Origin: Salinicola lusitanus
GTDB lineage: Bacteria > Pseudomonadota > Gammaproteobacteria > Pseudomonadales > Halomonadaceae
Assembly: GCF_003206045.1 (NCBI RefSeq)
Contig: NZ_PZJM01000008.1
Span: 1-64,000, forward strand
DNA: 64,000 nucleotides
Reading direction: 5' to 3'
Part shown: one piece after another, positions 39,421 through 48,718 of the stretch
How positions within the stretch are numbered: position 1 is the first letter of the stretch
Layout: the number at the start of each line of letters is the position of its first letter
Made by a program: the position numbers and the translations under genes
The notes under the pieces: model-generated
The model's input: the letters and a program-made list of their open reading frames with translations, nothing else
What the model was told of the DNA's origin: nothing
Database searches by the model: none

Positions 39421-40575
39421 CTAGTGCTGTGTTGCCGGTTTACCGGCCGTACTTTCCGCCTCGGAGGTCACGCGCGCGGCGTTGCCGCTCGAGGACGGAG
39501 AAGAGGGATTGTCGGGTGCCTTCGGTTCCGCGGGCTTGGCCACGCGCTTCCGGCGACCGCCGTACTGAATGCTGTTGAGCAGCACCGCCAGCACGATCAC
39601 CGCACCGGTAAAGACGGTCTGCCAATATGAGGAGACGCCGATGATGACCAGACCATCGGACAAAAAGCCGATCACGAAGGCCCCCAGCAGCGTGCCGCGC
39701 ACGGTACCGCGGCCACCGGTCAGCGCCGCCCCGCCGATGACCACGCCGGCGATGGCGGTCAGCTCGTAGGTGGTGCCGGCGGTGGGGCCGGCGGAGGTGA
39801 GCTGCGACGACAGCACCAGCCCGGCGATCGCCGCACAGATGCCGGAGAGCACATAGACCGAAACCTGGACCCGCTTGACCGGCACCCCGGAGAGCTCCGC
39901 GGCGCGGGCGTTGCCACCGGTGGAGTAGACCCAGCGCCCGAACGGCGTGCGCGCCAGCGCCAGCAGGGTGACGACCGCGACGATCGCCAGCACCCAGACG
40001 CCCACCGGCACACCGAACAGGCGATTGAAGCCGAGCCAGTCGAAACCGGTATTGCCCAGCGCCGGATCGCCGCCGAGGTTGTTGTAGGTCAGGCCGTCGG
40101 TCATCAGCAGCGCCACGCCGCGGGCCACATAGAGCAGGCCCAGGGTGGCGACGAACGCCGGCACCTTGAAGTAGGCGATCAGCACGCCGTTGATGGCGCC
40201 GATGAAGGCCCCGACCCCACAGGTAAGGAGCACCACCACCCAGACCGGCGGATAGAGGGTCACGCCGAACGCATCCAGCGTCACGCCCTGCATCAGAAAG
40301 CCGGCGACCACCCCGCACAGGCCCAGGGTCGAGCCCACCGACAGATCGATGCCGCCGGTCAGGATCACCAGCAGCATGCCGATGGAGAGCAGCCCGAAGA
40401 TCGCCACATGGGACGACATGGTCAGGAAATTGTTGGTCGAGAAATAGACCGGCGACAGCGCCGAGAAGATGATGATGATCGCGATCAGGGCGAAGAAGGC
40501 GCGACCCTCGAGCAGCATTCGCCCCAGATCGAAGCCACCACCCTGGCGCGCTGGCGCTTGGCTGTGCTTGGACAT
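39421..40575 (-). CDS. ABC transporter permease (RbsC-like)
   Basis: A 384-aa membrane protein with 8-10 helices; GGIDLSVGSTLGLCGVVAG and IAGVVIGGAALTGGRGTVRGT are the family's conserved helix/loop motifs. The C-terminal 40 residues are a Pro/Ser/Ala-rich tail not needed for the fold. It forms the channel of the ABC importer with the neighbouring ATPase (28 bases upstream) and binding protein (51 bases downstream). The start at ATG 40575 has GGGAG eight bases upstream. Confidence 0.9.
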   Translation of the reverse strand: MSKHSQAPARQGGGFDLGRMLLEGRAFFALIAIIIIFSALSPVYFSTNNFLTMSSHVAIFGLLSIGMLLVILTGGIDLSVGSTLGLCGVVAGFLMQGVTLDAFGVTLYPPVWVVVLLTCGVGAFIGAINGVLIAYFKVPAFVATLGLLYVARGVALLMTDGLTYNNLGGDPALGNTGFDWLGFNRLFGVPVGVWVLAIVAVVTLLALARTPFGRWVYSTGGNARAAELSGVPVKRVQVSVYVLSGICAAIAGLVLSSQLTSAGPTAGTTYELTAIAGVVIGGAALTGGRGTVRGTLLGAFVIGFLSDGLVIIGVSSYWQTVFTGAVIVLAVLLNSIQYGGRRKRVAKPAEPKAPDNPSSPSSSGNAARVTSEAESTAGKPATQH

Positions 40576-40603
40576 AATCAAAACTCCCTTCGAGTAAAAG
40601 CGC

Positions 40604-42160
40604 TCACGCGACCACGGCCTCGCCCGAGGCGGCCATGATCTGCTCCTTGGAGGCGTCGGCGCCGAACTCCGCCGCGATGTGCCCGCGGCTCATCACCACG
40701 ATGCGGTGGGCGATGCTCAGGCATTCGCCGACTTCGGAAGTGGAGAAGATCACCGCCAGCCCCTGCTTGGCGGCCCCTTCCGCCAGCAGCTTGAACACCT
40801 CGGCCTTGGCCCCGATGTCGATACCGCGGCTCGGCTCGTCGAGCACCACCACCCGGGGATGGGTCGCCAGCATCTTGCCGATCACCACCTTCTGCTGGTT
40901 GCCGCCGGAGAGCGAACCGATCTCGGCCCTGGGCCCGTCGGTCTTGATATGGACATTGGCGATCGACTCGTCGACCACGCCGCGCTCGCGGCTGCCCGAG
41001 GTCAGCAGCCAGCGGGTGAACGCCTTGATGCTGGCCAGCGACAGGTTCTCGCCCACCGACATGGTCTGCACCAGACCATCGCGCTGCCGGTCTTCCGGCA
41101 CCAGCACCAGGCCCTTGGCGATTCGCTCGGCGATGCTCAGGTGCGAGACGTCCTCGCCTTCCAGCACCACCCGGCCGCCGCTGAGCGGCACGCGGCCGGC
41201 CACGCACTCGAGCAGCTCGGTGCGCCCGGCTCCCATCAGGCCATAGATGCAGACGATCTCGCCGGCGCGCACCTCCAGCGACAGATGGTCGACCACCGAG
41301 CGGTCCGGCACCGCGGTATCGGCGACGCTGACATCCTCGAGCGACAGCGCCACGTCGCCCATGGCGTGACCGGTCGGCGGCGAGCCGAGATCGAAGTTCT
41401 CGCCGACCATGTTGCGCACGATCCACTCCAGATCGATGTCCGCTCGCCGGGCATAGGCCGTCATCACGCCGTCACGCAGCACCACGGCGTGGTCGGTGAT
41501 GAGCAGCGCCTCCTCCAGGTGGTGGGAGATGTAGACGATCGAGACGCCTCGGCTCTTGAGGTCGCGAATCACCCGGAACAGCACCTCGACCTCGGTCGCC
41601 GACAGCGCCGAGGTCGGCTCGTCCATGATCAGGATGCGCGAATTCACCGACAGCGCGCGGGCGATCTCGACGATCTGCTGCTGGCCCAGGCGCAGGTCCT
41701 CCACCGGCGTCAGCGGATCGATCGGCTCGTCGAGCTCCTCCATCAACGCCCGGGTCTGACGCGCCTCCTCGGCATAGTCGATACCGGCAGGCCCCTTGAT
41801 CTCGCGGCCCATGAAGATGTTGTCGCGAACGCTCAGGTTGGGCGCCAGGCTCAGCTCCTGATGGATGATCGAAATGCCCAGGCGCTGGGCATCGGTGGTC
41901 GAGGCGAACCGCACCGGCTCACCCTCCAGCACGATCTCGCCGGAGGTCGGCTGGATCACCCCGGACAGGATCTTCATCAGCGTCGACTTGCCGGCCCCGT
42001 TCTCGCCGAACAGGGTGGTCACCTGGCCGCGATAGACGTCGAAGTTGACCGTCTTGAGCGCATGCACGCTGCCGAACGATTTGGCGACATCCCGCGCCGA
42101 CAGCACCACATCGTCGACCGGTTCACCGGCGGGAGCAGGCCGATTCGAGGAGGAAGCCAT
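40604..42160 (-). CDS. sugar ABC transporter ATP-binding protein (RbsA-like, two domains)
   Basis: A 518-aa ATPase with two nucleotide-binding domains. The first has a canonical Walker A (GENGAGKST) and Walker B (ILIMDEPTSAL); the second a degenerate Walker A (GLMGAGRTE) and signature LSGGNQQK, as in RbsA/XylG. It energises polyol uptake. The ATG at 42160 overlaps the DUF2291 stop (TGATG), so the genes are translationally coupled; a GTG one codon earlier is possible. Confidence 0.92.
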   Translation of the reverse strand: MASSSNRPAPAGEPVDDVVLSARDVAKSFGSVHALKTVNFDVYRGQVTTLFGENGAGKSTLMKILSGVIQPTSGEIVLEGEPVRFASTTDAQRLGISIIHQELSLAPNLSVRDNIFMGREIKGPAGIDYAEEARQTRALMEELDEPIDPLTPVEDLRLGQQQIVEIARALSVNSRILIMDEPTSALSATEVEVLFRVIRDLKSRGVSIVYISHHLEEALLITDHAVVLRDGVMTAYARRADIDLEWIVRNMVGENFDLGSPPTGHAMGDVALSLEDVSVADTAVPDRSVVDHLSLEVRAGEIVCIYGLMGAGRTELLECVAGRVPLSGGRVVLEGEDVSHLSIAERIAKGLVLVPEDRQRDGLVQTMSVGENLSLASIKAFTRWLLTSGSRERGVVDESIANVHIKTDGPRAEIGSLSGGNQQKVVIGKMLATHPRVVVLDEPSRGIDIGAKAEVFKLLAEGAAKQGLAVIFSTSEVGECLSIAHRIVVMSRGHIAAEFGADASKEQIMAASGEAVVA

Positions 42161-42810
42161 CACTGCACCTCCATGCTGACGGGGGTCACCAGCCAGTTCT
42201 TGGGATTGATCAGCTTGAACACGCCGGTCACGCTGACGGTCTTGCCGCTCAGATCGGCGGTATCGATGCCCGCCAGCACGGCTTTCTTCATGGCGTCGTT
42301 GATCGAGGCGCCAGCGTTCTGATACTCGATCTGGTTGGCAAACTCGCCGAACGAGATCTCGCCGGTGGCGTCGCGCAGGTCAGTACCATTGATCGCCGGG
42401 CCGGTCTGCACGCGCAGCGTGATCTCGTCGGGCACGCCCTTGGCGTCGACGCTATAGATGCCTGAACGCCCCTCACCGAATGTCCCGCTGAAAGTGACCG
42501 GCACCACCGGGCCGAAGCCGTCGCCGACACCGTACTTCTGACCCGCCGCCGTCGAATCCGCGAGTACCGCCGACGCCAGTTCGGCGGCATCGACGGCACG
42601 CTCCTCGACGCTCGCCTGAATCGCCGGGAAGTGCTCCCCGCCATAGGTCTCGGCGGAGAAGCCGCCGGCCAACTCCGCCTCGTGGCCGATCTCGACCACC
42701 GTGGTATCCCAGGCCATCGCCGCCAGCACCACGACCACGCAGGCGCCGATGATCAGGCGCCCTTTCAGCTTGCCCGGCGCCGCTGGCCGACTGGCAACTG
42801 TTGTACTCAT
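42160..42810 (-). CDS. DUF2291 family protein of sugar ABC operons
   Basis: A 216-aa protein with an N-terminal membrane segment (about residues 18-35) and a periplasmic domain. FGEFANQIEYQNAGASINDAM is the conserved core of DUF2291, a family found almost only inside ribose/polyol-type ABC operons, as here. The function is unknown; its location suggests a periplasmic role in ligand capture or transporter assembly. Confidence 0.8.
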   Translation of the reverse strand: MSTTVASRPAAPGKLKGRLIIGACVVVVLAAMAWDTTVVEIGHEAELAGGFSAETYGGEHFPAIQASVEERAVDAAELASAVLADSTAAGQKYGVGDGFGPVVPVTFSGTFGEGRSGIYSVDAKGVPDEITLRVQTGPAINGTDLRDATGEISFGEFANQIEYQNAGASINDAMKKAVLAGIDTADLSGKTVSVTGVFKLINPKNWLVTPVSMEVQ

Positions 42811-42886
42811 CGCTTCGAGCCCTCTTTCCTGATACCGCTGTCTTCGTCTGCGCGGCGCCGGGGCAACCGTCGTCGCCGCGCCGAAA

Positions 42887-43999
42887 TCAGGGGATCAGCA
42901 CGATCTTCAGTGACTTCGATCCGCTCTTCATCAGCTCGAAGCCTTCCTCGTATTTCTCCAGCGGCAGCTTGTGAGTCACCACACCTTCGGTCGGGAAGTC
43001 GCCGTTGCGGATCCCCTCGATGACCAGCGGATAGCAGTACGGGCCGAGGTGGGAACCCAGCACGTCGAGCTCCTTGCGGTCGGAGATGATGCTCCAGTCG
43101 ACGCTGACCGGATCCTTGAACACGCTGAACTCGACGAAACGCCCCAGCTTGCGAATCATCGACAGCCCCTGCTCCACCGACTTGGGATGCCCGGTCGCCT
43201 CGATGTAGACGTCGCAGCCGTAACCCTCGGTCATCTCCTTGATGATCGAGACCACATCGTCGCGCTTGGGGTTTAGGGTCAGGTCGGCGCCGAATTTCCT
43301 GGCCAGTTCCAGGCGGTCGTCGAACAGGTCGAGCACGATCAATTTCTCGGCGCCCGCTTTCTTGGCCGCACCGACCATGCCGAGCCCCAGGGTGCCGGCG
43401 CCGGAGAGCACCACCACGTCGCCCAGTTCGATCTTGGCGCGCTGCACCGCGTGCAGCGAACAGGCGTAAGGCTCGATCAGGATCGCCTTCTCCAGCGGCA
43501 GCTCCTCGGGGACGTGGTAGTTGATCGCCTCCTTGGTGAACTTCATGTACTCGGCCATGCCGCCGTTGACGTTGTTCTGGAAGCCGTACAGGTCATGTTT
43601 CTCGCACATCCAGTACTGCCCCCGACCGCAGAAGCGACAGTTCCAGCACGGCACGATCTGCTCGGAGATCACCCGATCGCCGACGGCGTAGCCTTCGACC
43701 TGGGAACCGACCTTGACCACCCGGCCGATGAACTCGTGCCCCGGAATCATCGGTGCCTTGATATAGGCGGGCTGGGTCTCGTCACCCCAGAAGCTGGGCG
43801 CGCCGTCGTAGGACTTGATGTCCCCGGCGCAGATGCCGCACCCCTCGACCTTGACCAGGATCTCCTTGTCCTCGATCTCGGGGACCGGCACCTCTTCGTA
43901 GCGATAATCGTTGGGTGCGTAGGCAACCACCGCTTTCATCGTGCGGGGGATGTCGTCGTGGGAAGTCGCTTGGGTGGATGTCGCAGTGGCGTCGCTCAT
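42887..43999 (-). CDS. eltD: erythritol/L-threitol dehydrogenase
   Basis: A 370-aa zinc alcohol dehydrogenase. Catalytic zinc: Cys57 (CGICAGD), His88, Glu89; structural zinc: Cys118, Cys121, Cys124, Cys132. The NAD-binding motif is VLSGAGTLGLGMV. Segments such as CGRGQYWMCEKHDLYGFQ, YIEATGHPKSVEQGL and KELDVLGSHLGPYCYPLVIE closely follow what I recall of mycobacterial EltD, which oxidises erythritol and L-threitol to erythrulose. The start at 43999 has AGGAG upstream; a 20-residue N-terminal extension precedes the usual MKAVV. It heads a polyol ABC transporter operon, and the kinase and isomerases for erythrulose lie within 8 kb. Confidence 0.82.
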   Translation of the reverse strand: MSDATATSTQATSHDDIPRTMKAVVAYAPNDYRYEEVPVPEIEDKEILVKVEGCGICAGDIKSYDGAPSFWGDETQPAYIKAPMIPGHEFIGRVVKVGSQVEGYAVGDRVISEQIVPCWNCRFCGRGQYWMCEKHDLYGFQNNVNGGMAEYMKFTKEAINYHVPEELPLEKAILIEPYACSLHAVQRAKIELGDVVVLSGAGTLGLGMVGAAKKAGAEKLIVLDLFDDRLELARKFGADLTLNPKRDDVVSIIKEMTEGYGCDVYIEATGHPKSVEQGLSMIRKLGRFVEFSVFKDPVSVDWSIISDRKELDVLGSHLGPYCYPLVIEGIRNGDFPTEGVVTHKLPLEKYEEGFELMKSGSKSLKIVLIP

Positions 44000-44018
44000 G
44001 GAAGATCTCCTGCGCTTA

Positions 44019-44047
44019 AACACATGATCAATATTTGGTCATATGTT
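44019..44047. promoter_or_regulatory. imperfect palindrome upstream of eltD
   Basis: AACACATGATC and GGTCATATGTT are 11-nt arms of an inverted repeat (9 of 11 matching) about 20 bases upstream of the eltD start. The CATATGAYC element recurs at 44248, 48144 and 48777, so this is a candidate binding site for the cluster regulator. Confidence 0.6.
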
Positions 44048-44234
44048 TTTAGCCCAGCAGCGGAAAAGACATCAATACGCAGAGCGGGAACACACCCTAA
44101 GACTTTAGCCAAATGATTTTCATCTTGTTGATAAACATAGATTTAAAATGAATTCATTTGACTTCTTACGACTAAAGTTATCGTCGGGTTGGCGGCAAGA
44201 TTCGAGAAATCGATTGGAAACAAAATGCGTTAGA

Positions 44235-44259
44235 ATGATCTAAATAAGATCATATGATC
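44235..44259. promoter_or_regulatory. overlapping GATC/CATATG palindromes
   Basis: GATCATATGATC (44248-44259) is a perfect 12-bp palindrome; ATGATCT and AGATCAT (44235-44253) form a second, overlapping inverted repeat. The same core occurs as a 14-bp palindrome at 48144. Confidence 0.65.
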
Positions 44260-44418
44260 ACCGCAAGGATCGAAACGCACGATCGTGATCGTGAGCGACG
44301 GCAGCGGAGAGGCTCGGGTGGAGCCACTGCCCATGAGAAAGGAGAAGGTCGGTGTCGGGCATCCGGCCGGGGGCCGTGCCACAGCCGGACCGCGACAGCG
44401 GCCCGGCTGCCGGGCCGG

Positions 44419-45378
44419 TCAATCGCGCTTGAAATAGCGCCGGGAAATGGAGTCCAGCGAGATCGCGATCACCACGATGGCGCCGCTCACCATCGACTGC
44501 CAGTACGGGGAGATGCCCAGCAGCACGATCACGTTCTCGATCACTCCGATGATCGCCGCGCCGAAGATCGCCCCCAGCGGCGTACCGATGCCGCCCGTGG
44601 TCGGCACCCCGCCAATCACCGAGGCGGCGATAGGCCCCAGCACCCACGAATCCCCGATGGAGGGCTGTGCCGAGCCGAGCCGGGCGACCATCAGCATGCC
44701 GGCCAGCGCCGCCAGAAAGCCTGCGAAGGCGAACACGCCCAGACGAACACGATCGGCGCGAATGCCCAGCATCCTGGCGGCCGACAGATTGCTGCCGACG
44801 GCATACATGTAGCGCCCGAACGGGGTCTTCAGCGTGATGAAACAGGCCACGACCAGGAACAGCAGCATGATCCAGAACGGCACCGGCAGGCCGGCCCACT
44901 TGCCGCTGCCGAGAAACCCGATGTCGGCGGGAATGCCGGTGATCGCCACCCCCTTGGTGATGACCAGGTTGAGTCCGCCGTAGACCCCCGCCATGCCGAT
45001 CGTCAGCACCAGCGAGGGGAGCCGGAGCAGCGTCACCAGCAGGCCGTTGAGCAGCCCGAACAGTGCCCCGATCACCAGGCAGAGCGCGAATGCCAGCCAC
45101 GGATTCAGCCCCAGCTTGACCATGAGGATGCCGCCGATCACGCCGCAGAAGCCACCGATGGCGCCGAGCGACAGGTCCAGCTCCCCCAGGATCATCAACA
45201 TCGACTGCGCGATGGTGATCATGCCGATGAAGGCCAGCGACCTGGCGATGATGACCAGGTTGTAGCTGTTCAGGAAATTTTCCGACAGCAGCGACGCCAC
45301 CACCACGATGAGCGCCAACACCCCCACCACGCCACTCAGGGGATTGCTGACCATGAACCCCATTGCCTTACGCAGCAT
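44419..45378 (-). CDS. ABC transporter permease (RbsC-like)
   Basis: A 319-aa membrane protein with about 8-10 helices, including LGELDLSLGAIGGFCGVIGG and ASVIGGVPTTGGIGTPLGA. It is the last gene of the operon binding protein-ATPase-permease and forms the channel of the second polyol/sugar ABC importer. The start at 45378 (MLRKAMGF) overlaps the ATPase gene by 11 bases and has GGGGGAAG upstream; an ATG five codons earlier (45393) is an alternative. Confidence 0.88.
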   Translation of the reverse strand: MLRKAMGFMVSNPLSGVVGVLALIVVVASLLSENFLNSYNLVIIARSLAFIGMITIAQSMLMILGELDLSLGAIGGFCGVIGGILMVKLGLNPWLAFALCLVIGALFGLLNGLLVTLLRLPSLVLTIGMAGVYGGLNLVITKGVAITGIPADIGFLGSGKWAGLPVPFWIMLLFLVVACFITLKTPFGRYMYAVGSNLSAARMLGIRADRVRLGVFAFAGFLAALAGMLMVARLGSAQPSIGDSWVLGPIAASVIGGVPTTGGIGTPLGAIFGAAIIGVIENVIVLLGISPYWQSMVSGAIVVIAISLDSISRRYFKRD

Positions 45379-46867
45379 GCCCGCTTCCCCCATGACCGTG
45401 GATGGCTCCGACCAGCGCGTCTCCGCTGGCCTGATCGATATGAAACTCTCCGCTGACCTTCCCTTCGTAGAGTGTGATGATGCGATTGGCGCAGCGCCGC
45501 AGCTCATCCATCTCCGAAGACACCAGGATGATTCCCACGCCACGCTCCGCCAGCACCTTCATCAACCGATAGATCTCCATCTTGGTGCGGATATCGATCC
45601 CCTTGGTCGGCTCGTCGAAGATCAGTATGCGAGGGTCACAGGCCATGGCGCGCCCGATGATCGCCTTCTGCTGATTGCCGCCCGACAGAAAAGCGATGTT
45701 CTTGTTCATGGTCGGCGTCTTGATGTCGTAGTCGCGCACGATGTCGCCGACCCGTGCCCGCTCCCGGCGGGCATCGATCACCCCGTGGCGGGCGGTGGCG
45801 CGCAGCAATGCCATGCCGATATTGCGGCGCACGCTCTGGCCGGGAAAGATGCCGTGATACTTGCGCTCCTCGGAGAGATAGAAGAGACCGTGGCGAATGG
45901 AGTAGTGCGTATCCCCCAGCCGCCACGCCTCCCCCTCCAGCTGGACCGTCCCGGACCGGGCCGGCAGAAAGCCGAACAGCGTCTGCATCACTTCGGAGCG
46001 GCCAGCTCCGACCAGGCCGGCAAATCCCAGAATCTCCCCGCGCCGCAAGGTGAACGAGACATCCTCGAATCGTTTCCCGCAGAGCCCCTCGACTCGCAGC
46101 ATCACCTCTCCGCTCCCGCCCTCCGGCTGCAGGCGGCTGTCCGTCTTGACCTCCTGCCCCGACATCAGCGAGACCAGTTGGCGGTCATCCAGCTGCGACG
46201 CCGGCCGCGTCTCGATCTTGCGACCGTTACGCAACACGCTGATGGTGTCGCTGATGGCGAACATCTCGTCGAACTTGTGCGAAATGAAGACGACACCGCA
46301 CCCCGAGGCCACCACATCCCGCACCACGCGGAAGACGCGCTCGACCTCGGTCTCCGTCAGCGAAGAGGTCGGCTCGTCGAGGATCAGGATCTTCATCGAC
46401 TCGTTGGTACAGGCCCGCGCGATCTGCAGCAGCTGCTGATCGGAGATCGAGATATGGCGCACCTTGTCTCCGGGGCTGGCCGCGATCTTGAATCGATCGA
46501 GCCAGGTCTGCGCCGCACGCTCCAGCTCGCCACGCCTGAATAGCCAGCCCCCGCGCCGGGAGCGCGAGAACGGCATGAAGAGGTTCTCGGCAACGGTCAT
46601 GTTGCCGAACAGGTTGATCTCCTGGGGGACATAGGCAATGGTCTTGTGCAGGTGGTCGTGACTCGACGCATCCTGACCGTCGATCATCACCCGCCCCTGG
46701 GATGGCTTCTCGGTGCCGGTCAGGATCTTGACCAGCGTCGACTTCCCCGCGCCATTCTCCCCCGCCAGCGTATGCACCCGGCCCATCTCGATCTCGAGCA
46801 CGACGTCATCCAGCGCCTTGACGCCCGGAAAACGCTTGCTGACATGGTCGACATGCAAGTAAGCCAT
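45368..46867 (-). CDS. sugar ABC transporter ATP-binding protein (two domains)
   Basis: A 499-aa ATPase with two nucleotide-binding domains: domain 1 has GENGAGKST and ILILDEPTSSL; domain 2 has the degenerate GLVGAGRSE, then LSGGNQQK and ILIFDEPTKGID. The domain-1 signature is SISDQQL, a degenerate form common in RbsA-like proteins. The start at 46867 (MAYLHVDHVSKRF) has GGGAGG upstream; the longer open frame is rejected. It partners with the binding protein (83 bases upstream) and permease (overlapping downstream). Confidence 0.92.
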   Translation of the reverse strand: MAYLHVDHVSKRFPGVKALDDVVLEIEMGRVHTLAGENGAGKSTLVKILTGTEKPSQGRVMIDGQDASSHDHLHKTIAYVPQEINLFGNMTVAENLFMPFSRSRRGGWLFRRGELERAAQTWLDRFKIAASPGDKVRHISISDQQLLQIARACTNESMKILILDEPTSSLTETEVERVFRVVRDVVASGCGVVFISHKFDEMFAISDTISVLRNGRKIETRPASQLDDRQLVSLMSGQEVKTDSRLQPEGGSGEVMLRVEGLCGKRFEDVSFTLRRGEILGFAGLVGAGRSEVMQTLFGFLPARSGTVQLEGEAWRLGDTHYSIRHGLFYLSEERKYHGIFPGQSVRRNIGMALLRATARHGVIDARRERARVGDIVRDYDIKTPTMNKNIAFLSGGNQQKAIIGRAMACDPRILIFDEPTKGIDIRTKMEIYRLMKVLAERGVGIILVSSEMDELRRCANRIITLYEGKVSGEFHIDQASGDALVGAIHGHGGSGHAA

Positions 46868-46950
46868 CGTCGCCTCCCGTGGACTCTCGCGTTGAATCAC
46901 CATAACCGCCCCCGCCGGAGATATCGCTGCCGGCGGGGGCGCCCTGGGCC

Positions 46951-47919
46951 TCACTCCATGAAGGAGTCGACGTTATCGGGCGTGATCATGACGTTACCGG
47001 TATCGATGTGATTGGGCGTGATCGCCCCGGTAGCCAGTTGCCACATGTTGATCACCGACCAGTAGCCCTGCATGGTCGGGCGCGAAGCCGACGAGGAGTC
47101 CGCCACGCCCTCCTTGATCAACACCAGCATCTGGCTGAGGTCATCGAGACCGACCAACTGGACCTTGCCGACCTTGTCGGCCTCCTTGATCGCCTGGCCG
47201 ATACCGACCGGTCCGGCGGCGTCCGACGCCACCCAGCCATCGAGGTCGGGGTTGGCCTGCATGATCGCGGAGGCCTGCTGCTGCGCGGTATTGATGTCAT
47301 CGTTGTCGACGCCGGTCGCGACAACCTCGATACCCTCGTGCGCGTCAAACACGGCCTGCGCGCAGCGCGCCCGCTCGGCGTGATTGGGGGCCGTGGGCAC
47401 GCCCATCATGATTGCCACCTTGCCCTTTCCATCCAACAGCTCGATCAGGCGGTTGGCCGCCATCTCGGCCTGCTCGCAGAAATCGCTGCCGACGGTGGTC
47501 AGATTCATTCCCTCGGGGTTGATCGAATCGAACAGCGTGATCGGAATCCCCTGCTCCTGGGCCTCCTCCAGCACGGTGCGGTTGCCGCTGGGATCGAGAA
47601 GATCGACGATGATCCCGTCGGGACGCGTCGAGATGGCACGCTCGATGATCTCGTTCTGCTGGGCGACGTTGGCGCTCTGGGGAGCCGAGTACTGGATCTC
47701 CACGTCGGATCCGGTCTGCGCCTTGATGGCAGCAGCAGCCTGCTGCGCACCCTGATTGACCTTGTCGAACCAGGGGTGGACCACCTTCGGCACCACCACG
47801 AAACGATAGCTATCGTGCTTCTCGGTCCCCGGACCCTCGGCGGCGAGGGTCGATGAAGCCACTCCCGCGGATGCCAGAATGCCGAGTGCCAGTGCCAGAC
47901 TCGCCTTGACGATTTTCAT
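46951..47919 (-). CDS. periplasmic sugar/polyol-binding protein
   Basis: A 322-aa binding protein with a signal peptide (MKIVKASLALALGILASAG, cleavage about residue 27). The mature part carries RFVVVPKVVHPWFDKVN and GKVAIMMGVPTAPNHAERA. It is a clear paralogue of the orphan binding protein at 32507-33457. First gene of an ABC operon; the start at 47919 has GGAGGG upstream, and the further open frame to 48057 is not credible. An operator-like palindrome lies about 225 bases upstream. Confidence 0.9.
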   Translation of the reverse strand: MKIVKASLALALGILASAGVASSTLAAEGPGTEKHDSYRFVVVPKVVHPWFDKVNQGAQQAAAAIKAQTGSDVEIQYSAPQSANVAQQNEIIERAISTRPDGIIVDLLDPSGNRTVLEEAQEQGIPITLFDSINPEGMNLTTVGSDFCEQAEMAANRLIELLDGKGKVAIMMGVPTAPNHAERARCAQAVFDAHEGIEVVATGVDNDDINTAQQQASAIMQANPDLDGWVASDAAGPVGIGQAIKEADKVGKVQLVGLDDLSQMLVLIKEGVADSSSASRPTMQGYWSVINMWQLATGAITPNHIDTGNVMITPDNVDSFME

Positions 47920-48256
47920 GAAGAACCCTCCGCAATGATCCAAACCACCATTCAAATGAGACACATGGAGTTCACATGAACACCTCATGTCACCATCACT
48001 CACCGCTTGGCTTGCAAACTGAACAAGGCAGGCTTCAGTGGCTGCGATGAAAGCCACCTTTTTTCACTTCAATTTCATTGGCTTAATAAATTTCAGCACG
48101 ACGACGCATCAAAACAAGGCAAAATCGGGCGCTCATTTCCTCATGATCATATGATCACCATGCAGCAGCCTTTACCTCCCACCCCATATCGAGACCGTCG
48201 ACCGTCCAGCCATCCCGCTGAAAACACCGGGCGGCACGCCGAGCCTTCAACCCGAC
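47920..48256. other. promoter region of the second ABC operon
   Basis: About 340 bases between the RpiB-like gene and the ABC operon. They contain the 14-bp palindrome at 48144-48157 and AT-rich promoter-like sequence; no gene is supported. Confidence 0.6.
48144..48157. promoter_or_regulatory. 14-bp palindrome, candidate operator
   Basis: TGATCATATGATCA is a perfect palindrome sharing the TCATATGA core with the sites at 44248 and 48777. It sits between the RpiB-like gene and the ABC operon, upstream of the latter. Confidence 0.7.
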
Positions 48257-48718
48257 TCAGCGATGCTCACGCTCGTAAGCCTCGATCCGGTCCACCTTGG
48301 GCTGCGAGCGACCGCCGGGCTCATACTCGTTACTCAGGAAGCTCTCGACGATCGTCTTGGCCAACTCGATACCGATGACGCGCGCGCCCATGGTGACGAT
48401 CTGGGCATCATTGCTCTTTCGAGCGCGCTCGGCGGAGTAGGTGTCGTGAGCCTGGGCGGCGCGAATGCCGGCCACCTTGTTGGCGGAGATCGCCACGCCA
48501 ATGCCGGTGCCGCACATCAGGACGCCGCGATCGTAGCGACCCTCGGCAATCGCCTCCGCGACCTCGATCGCGATGTCCGGATAGAGCACCGGCTTCGCCT
48601 CGTGGGTGCCGAAGTCCTCGACTTCGTGCCCCAGCGCCCGGACATGCTCGATCATCGCCTGCTTCATCTCATACGCCGCCTCGTCACACCCCAGCGCCAC
48701 TCGCCACTGCTTTGCCAT
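48257..48718 (-). CDS. RpiB/LacAB-family isomerase, probable D-erythrulose 4-phosphate isomerase
   Basis: A 153-aa sugar-phosphate isomerase. The catalytic cysteine is Cys69 in GVLMCGTGIGVAISANK, with anion-binding residues in GIRAA and the following HDTYSAERARKSNDA. RpiB converts ribose 5-phosphate and ribulose 5-phosphate; homologues in tetritol clusters (EryI/DerI) convert D-erythrulose 4-phosphate to D-erythrose 4-phosphate. Context (EltD, erythrulose-type kinase, TIM-like isomerase, transketolase) favours the latter. The start at 48718 has GGAGG six bases upstream. It is divergent from the kinase gene across a promoter with twin palindromes. Confidence 0.85.
   Translation of the reverse strand: MAKQWRVALGCDEAAYEMKQAMIEHVRALGHEVEDFGTHEAKPVLYPDIAIEVAEAIAEGRYDRGVLMCGTGIGVAISANKVAGIRAAQAHDTYSAERARKSNDAQIVTMGARVIGIELAKTIVESFLSNEYEPGGRSQPKVDRIEAYEREHR

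Larger units (their letters stand above)
44000..44418. other. promoter region of eltD; downstream flank of second ABC operon
   Basis: About 420 AT-rich bases with no supported gene. They contain the operator-like palindromes at 44019-44047 and 44235-44259 and the promoter of the eltD operon. A GC hairpin at 44400-44416 just past the upstream operon's stop lacks a T-run. Confidence 0.6.

Noticed and set aside
44400-44416. GC-rich hairpin (GGCCCGG-CTG-CCGGGCC) after the second ABC operon
   Set aside because: No T-run follows on the minus strand, so it is not listed as a terminator.
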